Shown here piece after piece: positions 16,357 through 25,522 of a stretch of 50,476 nucleotides of DNA (positions within the stretch are counted from its first letter, which is position 1; each line of letters opens with the position of its first letter). The stretch is from contig JASHTS010000286.1 of the NCBI GenBank assembly GCA_030040425.1, positions 1 to 50,476 of the forward strand. Reading direction: 5' to 3'. Under the pieces are notes generated by a model, which saw only the letters and a list, made by a program, of their open reading frames with translations, searched no databases and was not told the origin of the DNA. The DNA is from Acidobacteriaceae bacterium (GTDB taxonomy: Bacteria > Acidobacteriota > Terriglobia > Terriglobales > Acidobacteriaceae). The translations under genes were made by a program, and so were the position numbers.

Positions 16357-18441
16357 ATGAAATCTCTCCCCGTAGTTTCGCTGCTCGCGCTGGCGGCAGT
16401 TGCCGCGTGGGCGCAAGCCCCCGATGTCTCGCAGTCTTTGAGCGCGCCCACCGCCGAGCCGCCCGCCATCAAGAGCTTCGACGCCTCGGCCATGGATCTC
16501 ACTGCGGACCCCTGCACGGATTTTTACCAGTACGCGTGTGGCAATTGGATGAAGGACAATCCCGTCCCTTCCGATCAGGTCATCTGGGCCCGCTCGTTTT
16601 CGCTGCTCCGGGAGCGCAACCGTTATTTGTTGTGGCAGGAGCTGGATGCCGCAGCAAAGGACCCGAAATCTCCTCTCCAGAGGCAATATGGCGATTTTTA
16701 CGCAGCCTGCATGGATACAGACGCGGTAGAGAAGCTCGGCCTCAAGCCTATCCTGAGTTCGTGGTCTGAGATTGACCGGCTGCAGAGCGTGAAGCAGATT
16801 CCGGCGCTCCTGAGCCGGCTCGAAAACCAGGGCACGCCGGACGGCTTCTTCCGCTTCGACGTGGGCGTGGACGAGAAGGACTCCTCCAAGCAGATTGCAG
16901 AGCTGCACCAGGGTGGGCTGTCGCTGCCCGACCGCGATTACTACATTATCGAAAACAAGCACTTTGCCGACATCCGCGATCAATACATCTCCCATATGAA
17001 GAAGATGTTCGCCCTCGCGGGCGATTCGCCTGACCAGGCCGCGCAGGAGACCGCGGCGGTGATGGAGATCGAAACCTCCATGGCCAAGGCCTCCACCAGC
17101 CGCACCGATCTGCGCGATCCCAACAAGCGCTACCACATCTACACGCTCGTGGAGCTCTCGAACCTTGCCCCCGACTTCGACTGGAGCGTCTACTTCCGCG
17201 GCATCGGCATCGGCCGCTTCGATACCCTCAACGTCGCCACGCCCGATTATTTCAAGGCGCTGAGCGCCATGCTCTCAAGCGAGCCGCTCGATGCATGGAA
17301 GAGCTATCTTCGCTGGCATGTTCTGCACGAGCAGGCCGCTTTTCTGCCCAAAGCATTCTTCGACGAGAACTTCGATTTCTTCCAGCACACGCTGGGCGGC
17401 CAACAGGAGCCGGAGGCGCGCTGGAAGCAGTGCACCAGCCTGACCGATCGCGCTCTCGGCGAGGCTGTCGGCCAGGACTGGGTAAAGCAGAATTTTCCTC
17501 CTGCCGCCAAGGACAGCATGGACCGGCTGGTGAAGGCGCTCGAAAAGGCGCTGGGCGAAGACATTCAGGGATTGCCGTGGATGACCGACCAGACCAAGAA
17601 GGCAGCCGAGGAAAAGCTGGCCATGATCCGCAACAAGATAGGCTACCCGGAGAAATGGCGCGACTACTCGAGCGTAAAGGTGAGCCGCACGGCGCTGATT
17701 GAAAATACCCATCACGTAGACGTATATGACCGCAATTACAACTATGCCAAGCTGGGCAAGCCGCCGGACGAGAAGGAGTGGGGCATGACGCCGCCGACGG
17801 TGAATGCTTACTACGAGCCCTCCTACAACGACATCAACTTTCCCGCCGGGATCCTGCAGCCGCCGTTCTTCGACTTCACAGCAGACCCGGCGGTGAACTT
17901 CGGCGGCATCGGCGTGGTGATCGGTCATGAGATGACGCATGGCTTCGATGACGAAGGCTCGAAGTACGACGGCAAGGGCAACTTGAGGGAGTGGCAGACT
18001 CCGGAGGACCGCAAGGCGTTTAGCGAGCGGACGGAATGCATCGCTCACGAGTACGACGGTTTCCTCGCCGCTCCGGCTACGGCCGAGGCGCCGGCTCAAT
18101 ACCTCAATGGCCACCTCACGCTGGGCGAGAACACGGCCGACAACGGCGGCCTGCGCATCGCCTATCAGGCGCTGCTCGACACGCTTGCCCAGGAAGGCAA
18201 GTCGATGGACGAAAAGATCGACGGCTTCACCGAGGCGCAGCGCTATTTCATCGGCTTTGCCCAGGTATGGTGCCAGAACACCAAGGATGCGGCTGCCCGC
18301 CGCTTCGCCATTGTCGATCCCCATTCGCCCGGCCGCTGGCGCGTGAACGGCACCGTGCAGAACTTCGACCGCTTCGGCGAAGCCTTTGGCTGCAAAAAAG
18401 GGCAGCCCATGTATCCGGTCAGCGCGTGCCGTGTCTGGTAA
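16357..18441 (+). CDS. M13 (neprilysin/PepO-like) zinc metallopeptidase, exported
   Basis: Full-length M13 endopeptidase of 694 aa. A signal peptide (residues 1-19, AWA-QA) sends it to the periplasm or outside. The N-terminal lid domain opens with the family mark CTDFYQYACGNWMKDNPVP. Zinc is bound by His524 and His528 in HEMTH (catalytic Glu525) and by Glu591 in GENTADNGG, with Asp595 supporting. NAYYEPSYNDINFPAGILQPPFF and the closing CRVW (CxxW end) are diagnostic. The family cleaves short peptides. The start ATG has GAGG 8 nt upstream. It is a single gene, divergent from the pectinesterase remnant. Confidence 0.95.
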   Translation: MKSLPVVSLLALAAVAAWAQAPDVSQSLSAPTAEPPAIKSFDASAMDLTADPCTDFYQYACGNWMKDNPVPSDQVIWARSFSLLRERNRYLLWQELDAAAKDPKSPLQRQYGDFYAACMDTDAVEKLGLKPILSSWSEIDRLQSVKQIPALLSRLENQGTPDGFFRFDVGVDEKDSSKQIAELHQGGLSLPDRDYYIIENKHFADIRDQYISHMKKMFALAGDSPDQAAQETAAVMEIETSMAKASTSRTDLRDPNKRYHIYTLVELSNLAPDFDWSVYFRGIGIGRFDTLNVATPDYFKALSAMLSSEPLDAWKSYLRWHVLHEQAAFLPKAFFDENFDFFQHTLGGQQEPEARWKQCTSLTDRALGEAVGQDWVKQNFPPAAKDSMDRLVKALEKALGEDIQGLPWMTDQTKKAAEEKLAMIRNKIGYPEKWRDYSSVKVSRTALIENTHHVDVYDRNYNYAKLGKPPDEKEWGMTPPTVNAYYEPSYNDINFPAGILQPPFFDFTADPAVNFGGIGVVIGHEMTHGFDDEGSKYDGKGNLREWQTPEDRKAFSERTECIAHEYDGFLAAPATAEAPAQYLNGHLTLGENTADNGGLRIAYQALLDTLAQEGKSMDEKIDGFTEAQRYFIGFAQVWCQNTKDAAARRFAIVDPHSPGRWRVNGTVQNFDRFGEAFGCKKGQPMYPVSACRVW

Positions 18442-18771
18442 CGCCGCGCTGCGCTGCGGCCGGGCGGTTTGTTCTTTGGCCCAGGCCTGCGGTTCGCTTT
18501 TTGTGGCGGGCCGGGTTGACTTTAAGGCATTTCGCACGTCCAAAATCGCGATCGTATCCTGAAGATTCTCGCGAGCGCGGCCGGTGTGACCTTCACCCGA
18601 GCCGTACTCGAAAACGCGGGCCGAGCACGTGTCCTGGCTCCGGAAGGAGCCGCAATTAGGCACAACCTGCCCCCGGCTTTTACAATGCAGCAGGGAACAA
18701 GTCCCAACCCAGCCCTGCTCGGGAACGACCAGACCTGACGGCAGAATGCCGGATCAGGATGAAGGAATCGC
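18442..18771 (+). other. Intergenic region, 330 bp, upstream of the first propeller lipoprotein gene
   Basis: No coding sequence is supported. The right-hand part carries the -10-like TACAAT listed separately, and the gene has a plausible ribosome site (AAGGAATCG before ATG 18772). The left part after the M13 peptidase stop is GC-rich, with no terminator with a T-run that I can see. Confidence 0.5.
18673..18687 (+). promoter_or_regulatory. Candidate promoter element of propeller gene 1
   Basis: The 15-mer CCGGCTTTTACAATG contains TACAAT (18681-18686), one mismatch from the -10 consensus. The same 15 bases occur before propeller gene 3 (21697-21711). The distances to the ATG are similar, 84 and 70 bp. 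The -35 side is not well conserved. Shared identity outside coding DNA supports a functional element. Confidence 0.5.
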
Positions 18772-20166
18772 ATGAGGTTTACGAAATTCGGCAAGGCACT
18801 TCTGATCGGCGCCCTTTCCCTCGGTGTCGTCTTTGGCGTGACGTCTTGTGTGGAGAGCTATACAGTCGGCTACTTGTACGTAACGGGCACCGTAACGGCC
18901 TCAACCGGCAACGACGGCATCATCAGCGGATTCAGAATCGATCACAACACGGGCAAGCTGGTTCCCATCAACGGCCTTCCGGTTTCCTCCGAAGGCGCCA
19001 ATCCGGTTCGCGCCGTGCTCGTCACCAGCAGCCGCTTTCTCTACGTGCTCAATCGGGGCGTGAACGCCGAGGGCAATGGTGACTGCACCACGGCCGACCC
19101 CTGTACCGGCGCGAACATCGCCCAGTTCGTCGTGGGCGGCAAGGGCATCCTCACCTACCAGGAGACATTCTTTACCGAGGGCATCAATCCCTTTCGGCTC
19201 ATCGCCGACTCCACGGGCAGTTATCTCTTAGCGCTCGATCACGATGCTCCCTCGAGTGCGGCTTGCCAGGCGGCGTTGGGCGCTTCGGTCACCTCCTGCG
19301 GAGACATCACCGTTTTCCAGATCAATCAGACAACCGGGCGCCTCAGCGTTGTGCAGAACGCGGCGGTCACCGCAGCCAACTGCCCCAGCGCTCAACTGCC
19401 CTGTCCGCTGACTTACTTTCCGGTTCCCGCCAATCCTGTCGATTTCGTCCTGACCGGCGGATACCTGCTCACCTTAAGCGGCTCCGCCAACTCCGGTTCT
19501 TTTCCCTACACCGGCGGCACCTCGGTATGGCCGTACGCGTACGGCTCCAGCAACGGCCAGTTGACCGTGAGCTCCAACAGCTCGCAAACCCTGGGCATTG
19601 GTCAGGGTAACGCGATCATCACCGCCTCCGGCGTCATCTATGTACTCGATAACGAACAGATTGTCATTCCGGCAGGCTGCAACTGCGTCTGGAATGAGGG
19701 CTCCAGCCCGCTCACCTATTACGGTCAGATTTTGCCGTATACATTGGGCGGGGGCGGAGTCTTGCAGGCGGAAACCACCGGCATCATCCCTGACTCTCTC
19801 CCGCTTACCAATCCCATTCAGGTTCTGGTTGAAAGCAAGGGCAAGTATCTCTACGTTGCCAACCAGGGGAACAATGTTACCGGGAACAATCAAGACAGTG
19901 GCATTGCTGCTTACTTCATCACCACAGCGCCGGCTTATCAATTGAGCTTTGCCCCCGGCCAACCCTTCGGTTCCGGCGCCGGTCCGCAATGTATTCTGGA
20001 GGACCCCTCCGATCAATTTATCTACGAGGCCAACGAATACGATTCCAGCATCACCGGCCGCATTTTCGACCCCAACTCCGGCAATCTCGATGGCATGCGT
20101 GTTACCAGCACGTATGCGTTACAGGGTCCGCCTACGTGGTGCTTGATGGACGGGCGCACGGGTTAG
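18772..20166 (+). CDS. Beta-propeller lipoprotein 1 (lactonase/YVTN-like fold)
   Basis: Exported lipoprotein of 464 aa. A signal peptide ends in the lipobox GVTSC with the lipidated Cys26, and the +2 residue is Val, so outer-membrane sorting is likely. The body repeats propeller blades: YLYVTGTVTAST..GIISGFRIDHNTGKLVPI, RFLYVLNRG, GDITVFQINQTTGRLSVV, KYLYVANQGNN, QFIYEANEYDSSITG. This resembles the 6-phosphogluconolactonase/lactonase seven-blade family, but no catalytic residues can be claimed. In Acidobacteriota such proteins are common and uncharacterised. Blades 2 and 4 contain cysteine-rich inserts (CTTADPCTG; CNC). It is the first of three tandem paralogues. Confidence 0.82.
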   Translation: MRFTKFGKALLIGALSLGVVFGVTSCVESYTVGYLYVTGTVTASTGNDGIISGFRIDHNTGKLVPINGLPVSSEGANPVRAVLVTSSRFLYVLNRGVNAEGNGDCTTADPCTGANIAQFVVGGKGILTYQETFFTEGINPFRLIADSTGSYLLALDHDAPSSAACQAALGASVTSCGDITVFQINQTTGRLSVVQNAAVTAANCPSAQLPCPLTYFPVPANPVDFVLTGGYLLTLSGSANSGSFPYTGGTSVWPYAYGSSNGQLTVSSNSSQTLGIGQGNAIITASGVIYVLDNEQIVIPAGCNCVWNEGSSPLTYYGQILPYTLGGGGVLQAETTGIIPDSLPLTNPIQVLVESKGKYLYVANQGNNVTGNNQDSGIAAYFITTAPAYQLSFAPGQPFGSGAGPQCILEDPSDQFIYEANEYDSSITGRIFDPNSGNLDGMRVTSTYALQGPPTWCLMDGRTG

Positions 20167-20379
20167 TGCCGCGTACCGGGCGGGCGCCGGCGCCTCCCGT
20201 CGCTTTTCCAGGTTTGTCGAACAATGCACGGCTTCGCAAAATCGCGCGCGCGTAGCTCGTATCCGGCGCCTGGCAGAAACGGAGTACCGGAATCGCGCGT
20301 GGCAGGACATTCCGGGTTCCGCGTTTGAACTGATGTTTTTCGGAAGGCTCTGACTTCCGGCCATTGACGAAAGATGCAG

Positions 20380-21669
20380 ATGAAGTTCAACAAATCGAGT
20401 CAACTGGGGCTGGTAGCAGCGGCCAGTCTCCTGGCGGCAACGCTGGTAACGGCCTGCTCCCAGCTTAACCAAACCCTCACCGTGGACTTTGTCTTCGTGG
20501 CCAGCTCCAAGGCGGCCGGAACCAACAACTACGGACTGATCGACGTCTTCGAAATCAACTCGGAATCGGGGAAGATGCGCCATATTCCCGATTCGCCGTT
20601 TCCTTCCGGCGGCCGGGATCCCGTCTCCGAAGCCGTATCCGCCGATTACGGCAGCCTCTTTGTCGCCAACCAGGACGACAACAACATTGTGCAGTTCGTC
20701 ATCGGCACAGACGGCAAGCTCTACCCGTACGACACCATCAACACACCGGGCATCTTTCCGGTGGCCATTGCCGCCAACAAGGCGAATCTCTTTGTGGTCG
20801 ATACCTATCAGCCGCTGCCCACCTGCTCCACGGCCGATCCCTGCTCCGGTTCGATCGGCGTATTTCCGCTCACCGCGGCCACCAGCAAAGCGCCCGTCGG
20901 CATCGGCGCGCCGGCGACCAACGCCGCCATCAGCGCGAACTACTGGCCAATCCAGCTTGCCGGCTCGAGCGACATCATCGTGCCCACGGCAATCAACATT
21001 GCCTCCGGTTCCAACGATGGCACCAATGTCTATGTCTACGTGACGGCCTACGACTCATCCGTATCGCCGACCGTGGGCTATATCTTCGGCTTCCAGGTGG
21101 GTTCCGGCGGCGTCCTCGCCGCATTACCCGGCTCGCCCTATGCGGCCGGCGCGCAGCCTTCGGGGATTGCCGGCGACGCCACCGGCAGCTATCTCTACGT
21201 GACCGACTTCGCCCAGTCCGATGTCCTCGGCTATTCGATTGCCTCTTCCAGCGCAACCAATCCCGGCGCGCTGGCCACGCTGAGCGGAAGCCCGTTTCCG
21301 GCCGGCAATCAGCCCTCAGCCATCGTGGTCGATCCCGCCTATCCTTACGCATACGTGGTCAACTCACTTGACGCGAACATCGAGGCGTATTCGGTCTCGA
21401 ATGGCGAGCTTAGCTATCTCGGCGGCTCCTCCACGCCCGTGGTGTACGGCACCGGAACTCAGCCGGTGGCGATCGGCATCGATCCCTCGACGGAGCGGTT
21501 TATCTTCGCGGCCAATTTTCTCAGCAACACGATCTCCGGCTTTCAGTTGAGTCCGGCGGCGGGAACTCTGGTCGAATCGCAGTTTTCTCCCTTCGCTTCC
21601 GACGCCTGGCCCACGGCGGTTGCGGCCATTCCTCACAACGGCACCGGTGGCGGCGTGGAGCCGCAATAG
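20380..21669 (+). CDS. Beta-propeller lipoprotein 2 (lactonase/YVTN-like fold)
   Basis: Second tandem paralogue, 429 aa. The lipobox LVTAC puts the lipidated cysteine at residue 26, the same place as in the other two copies if translation starts at the second Met (20380). Blades are visible as DFVFVASSK..YGLIDVFEINSESGKMRHI, GSLFVANQDDNNIVQFVIG, SYLYVTDFAQSDVLGYSI, YAYVVNSLDANIEAYSV and RFIFAANFLSNTISGFQLSP. A CSTADPCSG insert parallels CTTADPCTG in copy 1. The likely role is a surface-exposed binding or carbohydrate-related protein; no reaction is assigned. The 207-bp gap upstream lacks the 15-mer shared by copies 1 and 3. Confidence 0.82.
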   Translation: MKFNKSSQLGLVAAASLLAATLVTACSQLNQTLTVDFVFVASSKAAGTNNYGLIDVFEINSESGKMRHIPDSPFPSGGRDPVSEAVSADYGSLFVANQDDNNIVQFVIGTDGKLYPYDTINTPGIFPVAIAANKANLFVVDTYQPLPTCSTADPCSGSIGVFPLTAATSKAPVGIGAPATNAAISANYWPIQLAGSSDIIVPTAINIASGSNDGTNVYVYVTAYDSSVSPTVGYIFGFQVGSGGVLAALPGSPYAAGAQPSGIAGDATGSYLYVTDFAQSDVLGYSIASSSATNPGALATLSGSPFPAGNQPSAIVVDPAYPYAYVVNSLDANIEAYSVSNGELSYLGGSSTPVVYGTGTQPVAIGIDPSTERFIFAANFLSNTISGFQLSPAAGTLVESQFSPFASDAWPTAVAAIPHNGTGGGVEPQ

Positions 21670-21696
21670 GCTGCGTATCGTAGCAACATCCCGCAG

Positions 21697-21711
21697 CCGG
21701 CTTTTACAATG
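21697..21711 (+). promoter_or_regulatory. Candidate promoter element of propeller gene 3
   Basis: This is the second copy of CCGGCTTTTACAATG, with TACAAT at 21705-21710, located 70 bp before ATG 21782. It implies that copy 3 has its own promoter rather than relying on read-through from copy 2. Confidence 0.5.
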
Positions 21712-21781
21712 GCTACGGGCAAACCACAACCGAGGATTTCCGGGGTTCGCACGCGGAGGCGGCCCGCATCAAAGGAAGCGC

Positions 21782-22987
21782 ATGAAGTTAAGCAAAGTGA
21801 GCCAGCTTATCCTGGTCTCGACCATCGGCCTCCTCCTGGCACTCTGTTTGTCTGCCTGCGAAATCGTTACCATCGACTATGTCTTCGTGGCCGCTTCCTC
21901 TTCGACGGGCAGCGGCGGCGCCATTTATACCTTCGCAGCCGATGCCGAATCGGGCGCCCTGCGCAACGGTCCGGCCGCCGTCTCCTCGGGCGGCGACTCG
22001 CCCGTCGCCATGGCTGTTACCTCCGATTACTACAACCTCTACGTTGCCAACCAGGGCAGCGACTCCGTGGTTCACTTCGCCATTTCCGATCACGGCGTGC
22101 TCACCCAGAAAGACTCCGTGACCACGACCACCCCGCCTGTCGCGCTCTGCGCGAATTCGGCCGGCACTTATCTTTATGTTCTTACGGGAACCACCGCGGC
22201 GACCCTCACGGAATATTCGCTGAGCGCGGGCGCCATCGGCAGCGTGGTCGCGCAGGAGACGCTCACCGTGCCCGGCTATTCCGCTGACTCCATCGTTCCC
22301 ACGGCTGTGGGCGTTCTGCACCAAGGCAACGCCGTGTATGCGGCGGTTTACGATGAGTCGGCCTACAACCCAGGCGGCGTTACCACCAGCAACGCCAATC
22401 CAGGCTGGGTCTTCGGATTTGCCGTTGGTTCGGGCGGCGCCCTGACACCCACCGGCGGCAGTCCTTACCAGGCGGGCATCAAGCCCAGCGGGCTGGCGAC
22501 CGATCCCACCGACCGATTCGCCTACGTCACCGACTACGCCTCGAACGAATTGATTGGCTACAGCATCTTGAGCGATGGCGAGCTCGACTTCCTGGTCAAC
22601 GGCCCCTTCAAAACCGGCAATGAGCCTTCCAGCCTGGTCATCGATCCGCGCGGCATTTTCATTTACGTCGCCAATGCGCTCGATTCCACCGTCTCCGCCT
22701 ATGACATCGCACTTCAAACAGGCACGCCTTCGGCAGTCGTCAACCCCACCAGCTCGCAGGCCTACGGCACTGATCCGCAGCCCCTCTCAATCACCGTCGA
22801 GCCTTCTCTCGGCCGCTTCGTCTACACCGCCAATCACCTCGGCAACTCGGTCTCCGGCTTCCGTCTCAACCCCAACACCGGCGTTCTAACCGCAACCCAG
22901 GCAACGCCCTATCCCACCGGGTCAGGCCCCACGGCCATCGTCGCCGTTCCTCACGGCAACCACGCCGTGCAGACGGTTACGCCTTAG
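21782..22987 (+). CDS. Beta-propeller lipoprotein 3 (lactonase/YVTN-like fold)
   Basis: Third tandem paralogue, 401 aa. ATG 21782 follows AAAGGAAG at good spacing, and the lipobox CLSAC places the lipid-anchored cysteine at residue 26. The blades read DYVFVAASSS..AIYTFAADAESGALRNG, YNLYVANQGSDSVVHFAIS, TYLYVLTGTTAATLTEYSLS, RFAYVTDYASNELIGYSI, IFIYVANALDSTVSAYDI and RFVYTANHLGNSVSGFRLNPNTG. It is closer to copy 2 than to copy 1 in blade order and C-terminus (GP/WPTAIVAVPHG). It lacks the cysteine insert. The frame extends upstream to 21620 without support. A strong bidirectional terminator follows. Confidence 0.82.
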   Translation: MKLSKVSQLILVSTIGLLLALCLSACEIVTIDYVFVAASSSTGSGGAIYTFAADAESGALRNGPAAVSSGGDSPVAMAVTSDYYNLYVANQGSDSVVHFAISDHGVLTQKDSVTTTTPPVALCANSAGTYLYVLTGTTAATLTEYSLSAGAIGSVVAQETLTVPGYSADSIVPTAVGVLHQGNAVYAAVYDESAYNPGGVTTSNANPGWVFGFAVGSGGALTPTGGSPYQAGIKPSGLATDPTDRFAYVTDYASNELIGYSILSDGELDFLVNGPFKTGNEPSSLVIDPRGIFIYVANALDSTVSAYDIALQTGTPSAVVNPTSSQAYGTDPQPLSITVEPSLGRFVYTANHLGNSVSGFRLNPNTGVLTATQATPYPTGSGPTAIVAVPHGNHAVQTVTP

Positions 22988-23011
22988 CAGGCAGCTGGCT
23001 CACAATCGTCC

Positions 23012-23038
23012 AAAAGCCGGGCCCCAGGCCCGGCTTTT
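23012..23038. terminator. Bidirectional intrinsic terminator
   Basis: A perfect 12-bp inverted repeat (AAAAGCCGGGCC/GGCCCGGCTTTT) around a 3-nt loop gives a T-run on both strands. It lies 24 bp past the stop of propeller gene 3 and 26 bp past the stop of the convergent acyltransferase gene, so it serves both. Confidence 0.9.
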
Positions 23039-23064
23039 CGCCGCCGGACTCAATTCCGCCCGGT

Positions 23065-24159
23065 TTACTTCCACACGCTCAGCCACTGGCGCAACTTACG
23101 CTGCGCCGGCTTCTCTACAAAATGCAGCGCCAGCAAGGCCATGGCGATCAGCAGAGCGTAGCTGATCCAGGGATCGAATCGCGCCAGATTCAGGCGGTTC
23201 AGAATATGCGAGTTGTGGATCAGATTCCACAGGTTGAAGTGGAGCAGGTAGAGGCAGTAACTGGCCTCGCCAATAAACGCCAGCGGCCGGCAGCCAAAAA
23301 CCGAGGCAAGCCAATTGTTGCCCGCCAGGCCCAGGATCATGCACCCGAAGAACGGCATGAGGAAACCGTCATGAAGAAGGGCATAGGGGATATGGTTGGC
23401 AAGCGAAAGAATCGTAAATGTGGAGAGAAATCCGAAACCGCCCAGGAATAGCCGCAACCGGCTGCCGCGCTCGATGAATTCGTCCACACTCGCCAGCAGC
23501 ACGCCGAAGGTGAAGCTGCACAAGTGCGGCAAGGGCGTGTACTTGAGCGCCTGCAGCCAGGGCCCCCAGCTCCATCGGTCGGGATGCGCGATCCCGTCGG
23601 GATTGAAAATCACATAGAGCGTTCCCGGCACCAGGCCCAGCATCCACACGCCGAACATCTTGCCCAGGTGCGGCTTGATGCGCTCCGGGCGCTTCCACCG
23701 CGCCATCCATGGAAACAGCACGTAGTAGAAGGATTCGGCTGACATCGTCCACGCCGGCGTGTTCAGAAACGTGGCGATCTCCGGGACCCAGCCTTGCAGC
23801 AGCAGCGGCGTCAGAGCCATCCCCCACCAGAACATGCGGTGTGTGTGCACGCTGTATTCGATGGGTGCAACCTGCCAGCTCAACAGCAGGCTGAGCAGGT
23901 AAATGGGATAAAGCCGCGTGAAGCGCGCCTCCCAGAAGCGCACCTTTTCGAGCTCACCCCGCCGCGCCTTGGGGGCGTAGTTGTAGGCGAGCACAAACCC
24001 TGAGAGCAGAATGAAAAAGCTCACCGAGGCGAAGCCTGCGTTGACAATGGGCGCAAAGATGCCGAACCACGCCGGGTTCGAGAAATGGAACAGGACGATG
24101 TTGATGGCAGCAAAGCAGCGCAGGCCCGTCAGAGCTTCCAACCGTGCTGGCTTGCGCAT
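23065..24159 (-). CDS. Acyltransferase 3 family membrane protein (OafA/YrhL-like)
   Basis: Integral membrane O-acyltransferase of 364 aa with about ten hydrophobic helices. The N-terminal mark RLEALTGLRCFAAINIVLFHF carries the family histidine (FHF). GFASVSFFILLSGFVLAY and RFTRLYPIYLL are also diagnostic. Such enzymes O-acetylate surface polysaccharides, peptidoglycan or antibiotics. The substrate cannot be told, and no polysaccharide genes adjoin. The start is uncertain: ATG 24159 has GGAG immediately before it, and a TTG at 24213 would add 18 residues with no ribosome site. The C-terminus is short, with no SGNH domain. Confidence 0.88.
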   Translation of the reverse strand: MRKPARLEALTGLRCFAAINIVLFHFSNPAWFGIFAPIVNAGFASVSFFILLSGFVLAYNYAPKARRGELEKVRFWEARFTRLYPIYLLSLLLSWQVAPIEYSVHTHRMFWWGMALTPLLLQGWVPEIATFLNTPAWTMSAESFYYVLFPWMARWKRPERIKPHLGKMFGVWMLGLVPGTLYVIFNPDGIAHPDRWSWGPWLQALKYTPLPHLCSFTFGVLLASVDEFIERGSRLRLFLGGFGFLSTFTILSLANHIPYALLHDGFLMPFFGCMILGLAGNNWLASVFGCRPLAFIGEASYCLYLLHFNLWNLIHNSHILNRLNLARFDPWISYALLIAMALLALHFVEKPAQRKLRQWLSVWK

Positions 24160-24289
24160 CTCCACAAACTTATTGGACGTCTCCGCGCGCTGGCGCTCTA
24201 AACTCTCAGGCAAACAAATGTCATTGCAATCGGCCGCGTGGGCCGCGATTTACGCTCAATTCGCGGACAAGGGGAAGTGGAAAACCGTC

Positions 24290-24994
24290 TCAGGCCGTCA
24301 CCAGCGTTCCCACTTTTTCTCCCAGCACCACGCTGCGTATATTCCCAGGCTGGTTCATATTGAAGATGATCATGGGCAGGCTATTGTCTTTGCACAGGCT
24401 CACTGCGGTCAGGTCCATCACCTTGAGGCCCTGTTGCAGAATCTCCATGTAGGTGATCACGTCGTACTTTACGGCGTCTTTCACCAGCACCGGGTCGGCG
24501 TTGAAGACACCCTCTACCTTGGTTCCCTTCAGCAGCACGTCGGCCTTGATCTCCATGGCGCGCAGGCTGGCGGCGGTATCGGTGGAAAAGAACGGATTGC
24601 CGATACCGGCGGCGAAGATCACGACGCGGCCCTTTTCGAGATGGCGCACCGCGCGCCGGCGGATGTACGGCTCGGCCACCTGATTCATGAAGACGGCCGT
24701 CATCACCCGACACTGCACGCCGCGTTTCTCCAGTGCGTCCTGGAGGGCCAGCGCATTGATCACCGTGGAAAGCATGCCCATGTTATCGGCGCTGACCCGA
24801 TCCATTTCCCGGGCCTGCTCAGCCACGCCGCGAAAGAAGTTTCCGCCGCCTACGACCACGCCCACTTCGACGCCCAGCGCATGAATTTCAGCCAGTTCGC
24901 CTGTAATCTCGGCCACACGGCCGGCGTCCAGGCCAAGCCCGCGCTCGCCAGCCAGGGCCTCGCCCGATAGTTTGAGGACAATCCGCTTGTACAT
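24290..24994 (-). CDS. pyrH: UMP kinase
   Basis: Cytoplasmic UMP kinase (234 aa) of the amino-acid-kinase fold that phosphorylates UMP to UDP. Marks include [76 protein letters not shown] and the C-terminal [12 protein letters not shown]. The start at MYKRIVLK (24994) matches orthologues. A GTG at 25015 would add 7 residues. In many bacteria pyrH sits with rpsB, tsf and frr, but here none of these is adjacent. The acyltransferase gene lies 130 bp downstream on the same strand. Confidence 0.95.
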   Translation of the reverse strand: MYKRIVLKLSGEALAGERGLGLDAGRVAEITGELAEIHALGVEVGVVVGGGNFFRGVAEQAREMDRVSADNMGMLSTVINALALQDALEKRGVQCRVMTAVFMNQVAEPYIRRRAVRHLEKGRVVIFAAGIGNPFFSTDTAASLRAMEIKADVLLKGTKVEGVFNADPVLVKDAVKYDVITYMEILQQGLKVMDLTAVSLCKDNSLPMIIFNMNQPGNIRSVVLGEKVGTLVTA

Positions 24995-25522
24995 GCCGAT
25001 TCGAGTATCGCACACGAACTGGACTTGCGCCGGACGGGCCAGTTTCCAGGCCTTTTTCCTTCGGCTTTGCCGAGAGGACTTGAGTTGCCGGGAGTGAAAA
25101 ATCTTCGCCGGATTCCCAATTTCGTCTTCGCCCTGGCGATCGATCGGTTCAGGGACGCGAACGCTGCTCCCGGGGCGGTTTCTTGATTGATTGATCCAGC
25201 CCTTCCTTATACTTGTCCGGTCCGGGCCTTTTTCGCTCCTTAAGGGTTAGCCAGTTGCCGTTCGGGAACGTTGACGTTCTTCGTTCCTTCGAAATCCGCA
25301 AATCTGCGAAGGAGAGCGTCCGGTGCATCATCCGGGCCGGACAAAGGGCCCTCGAATCCGCACCAGACGCGGTTGACAGCGCGACCTCAGCGCGGAGGCA
25401 GCGCCGCCGCCGGGAATTGCGCCTCTTCGCGAATGCGCCTTTCCGCGGGATTTCAACGGCCGCCTTCGCGAGTCCCTTCGAGAAGAGCCGGGCCGAGAAC
25501 GCGAAATCGAGAAAAGGTAAGC
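24995..25522. other. Intergenic region, 528 bp, no gene supported
   Basis: This is the divergent space between pyrH (-) and the 120-aa hypothetical gene (+). Its composition is more AT-rich than the surrounding genes around 25180-25300. A 60-codon minus-strand frame (25149-25331) has no ribosome site and atypical codon use. Matching 8-mers TTGTCCGG and CCGGACAA lie about 120 bp apart (25215 and 25337), of unknown meaning. No RNA gene or terminator was recognised. Confidence 0.45.

Noticed and set aside
15604-17136. 510-codon minus-strand frame ending in the antitoxin
   Set aside because: Only the last 95 codons match YefM. The rest is antisense to the M13 peptidase gene and the intergenic region.
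25149-25331. 60-codon minus-strand frame between pyrH and the hypothetical gene
   Set aside because: No ribosome site, codon use unlike neighbours, and no recognisable sequence.
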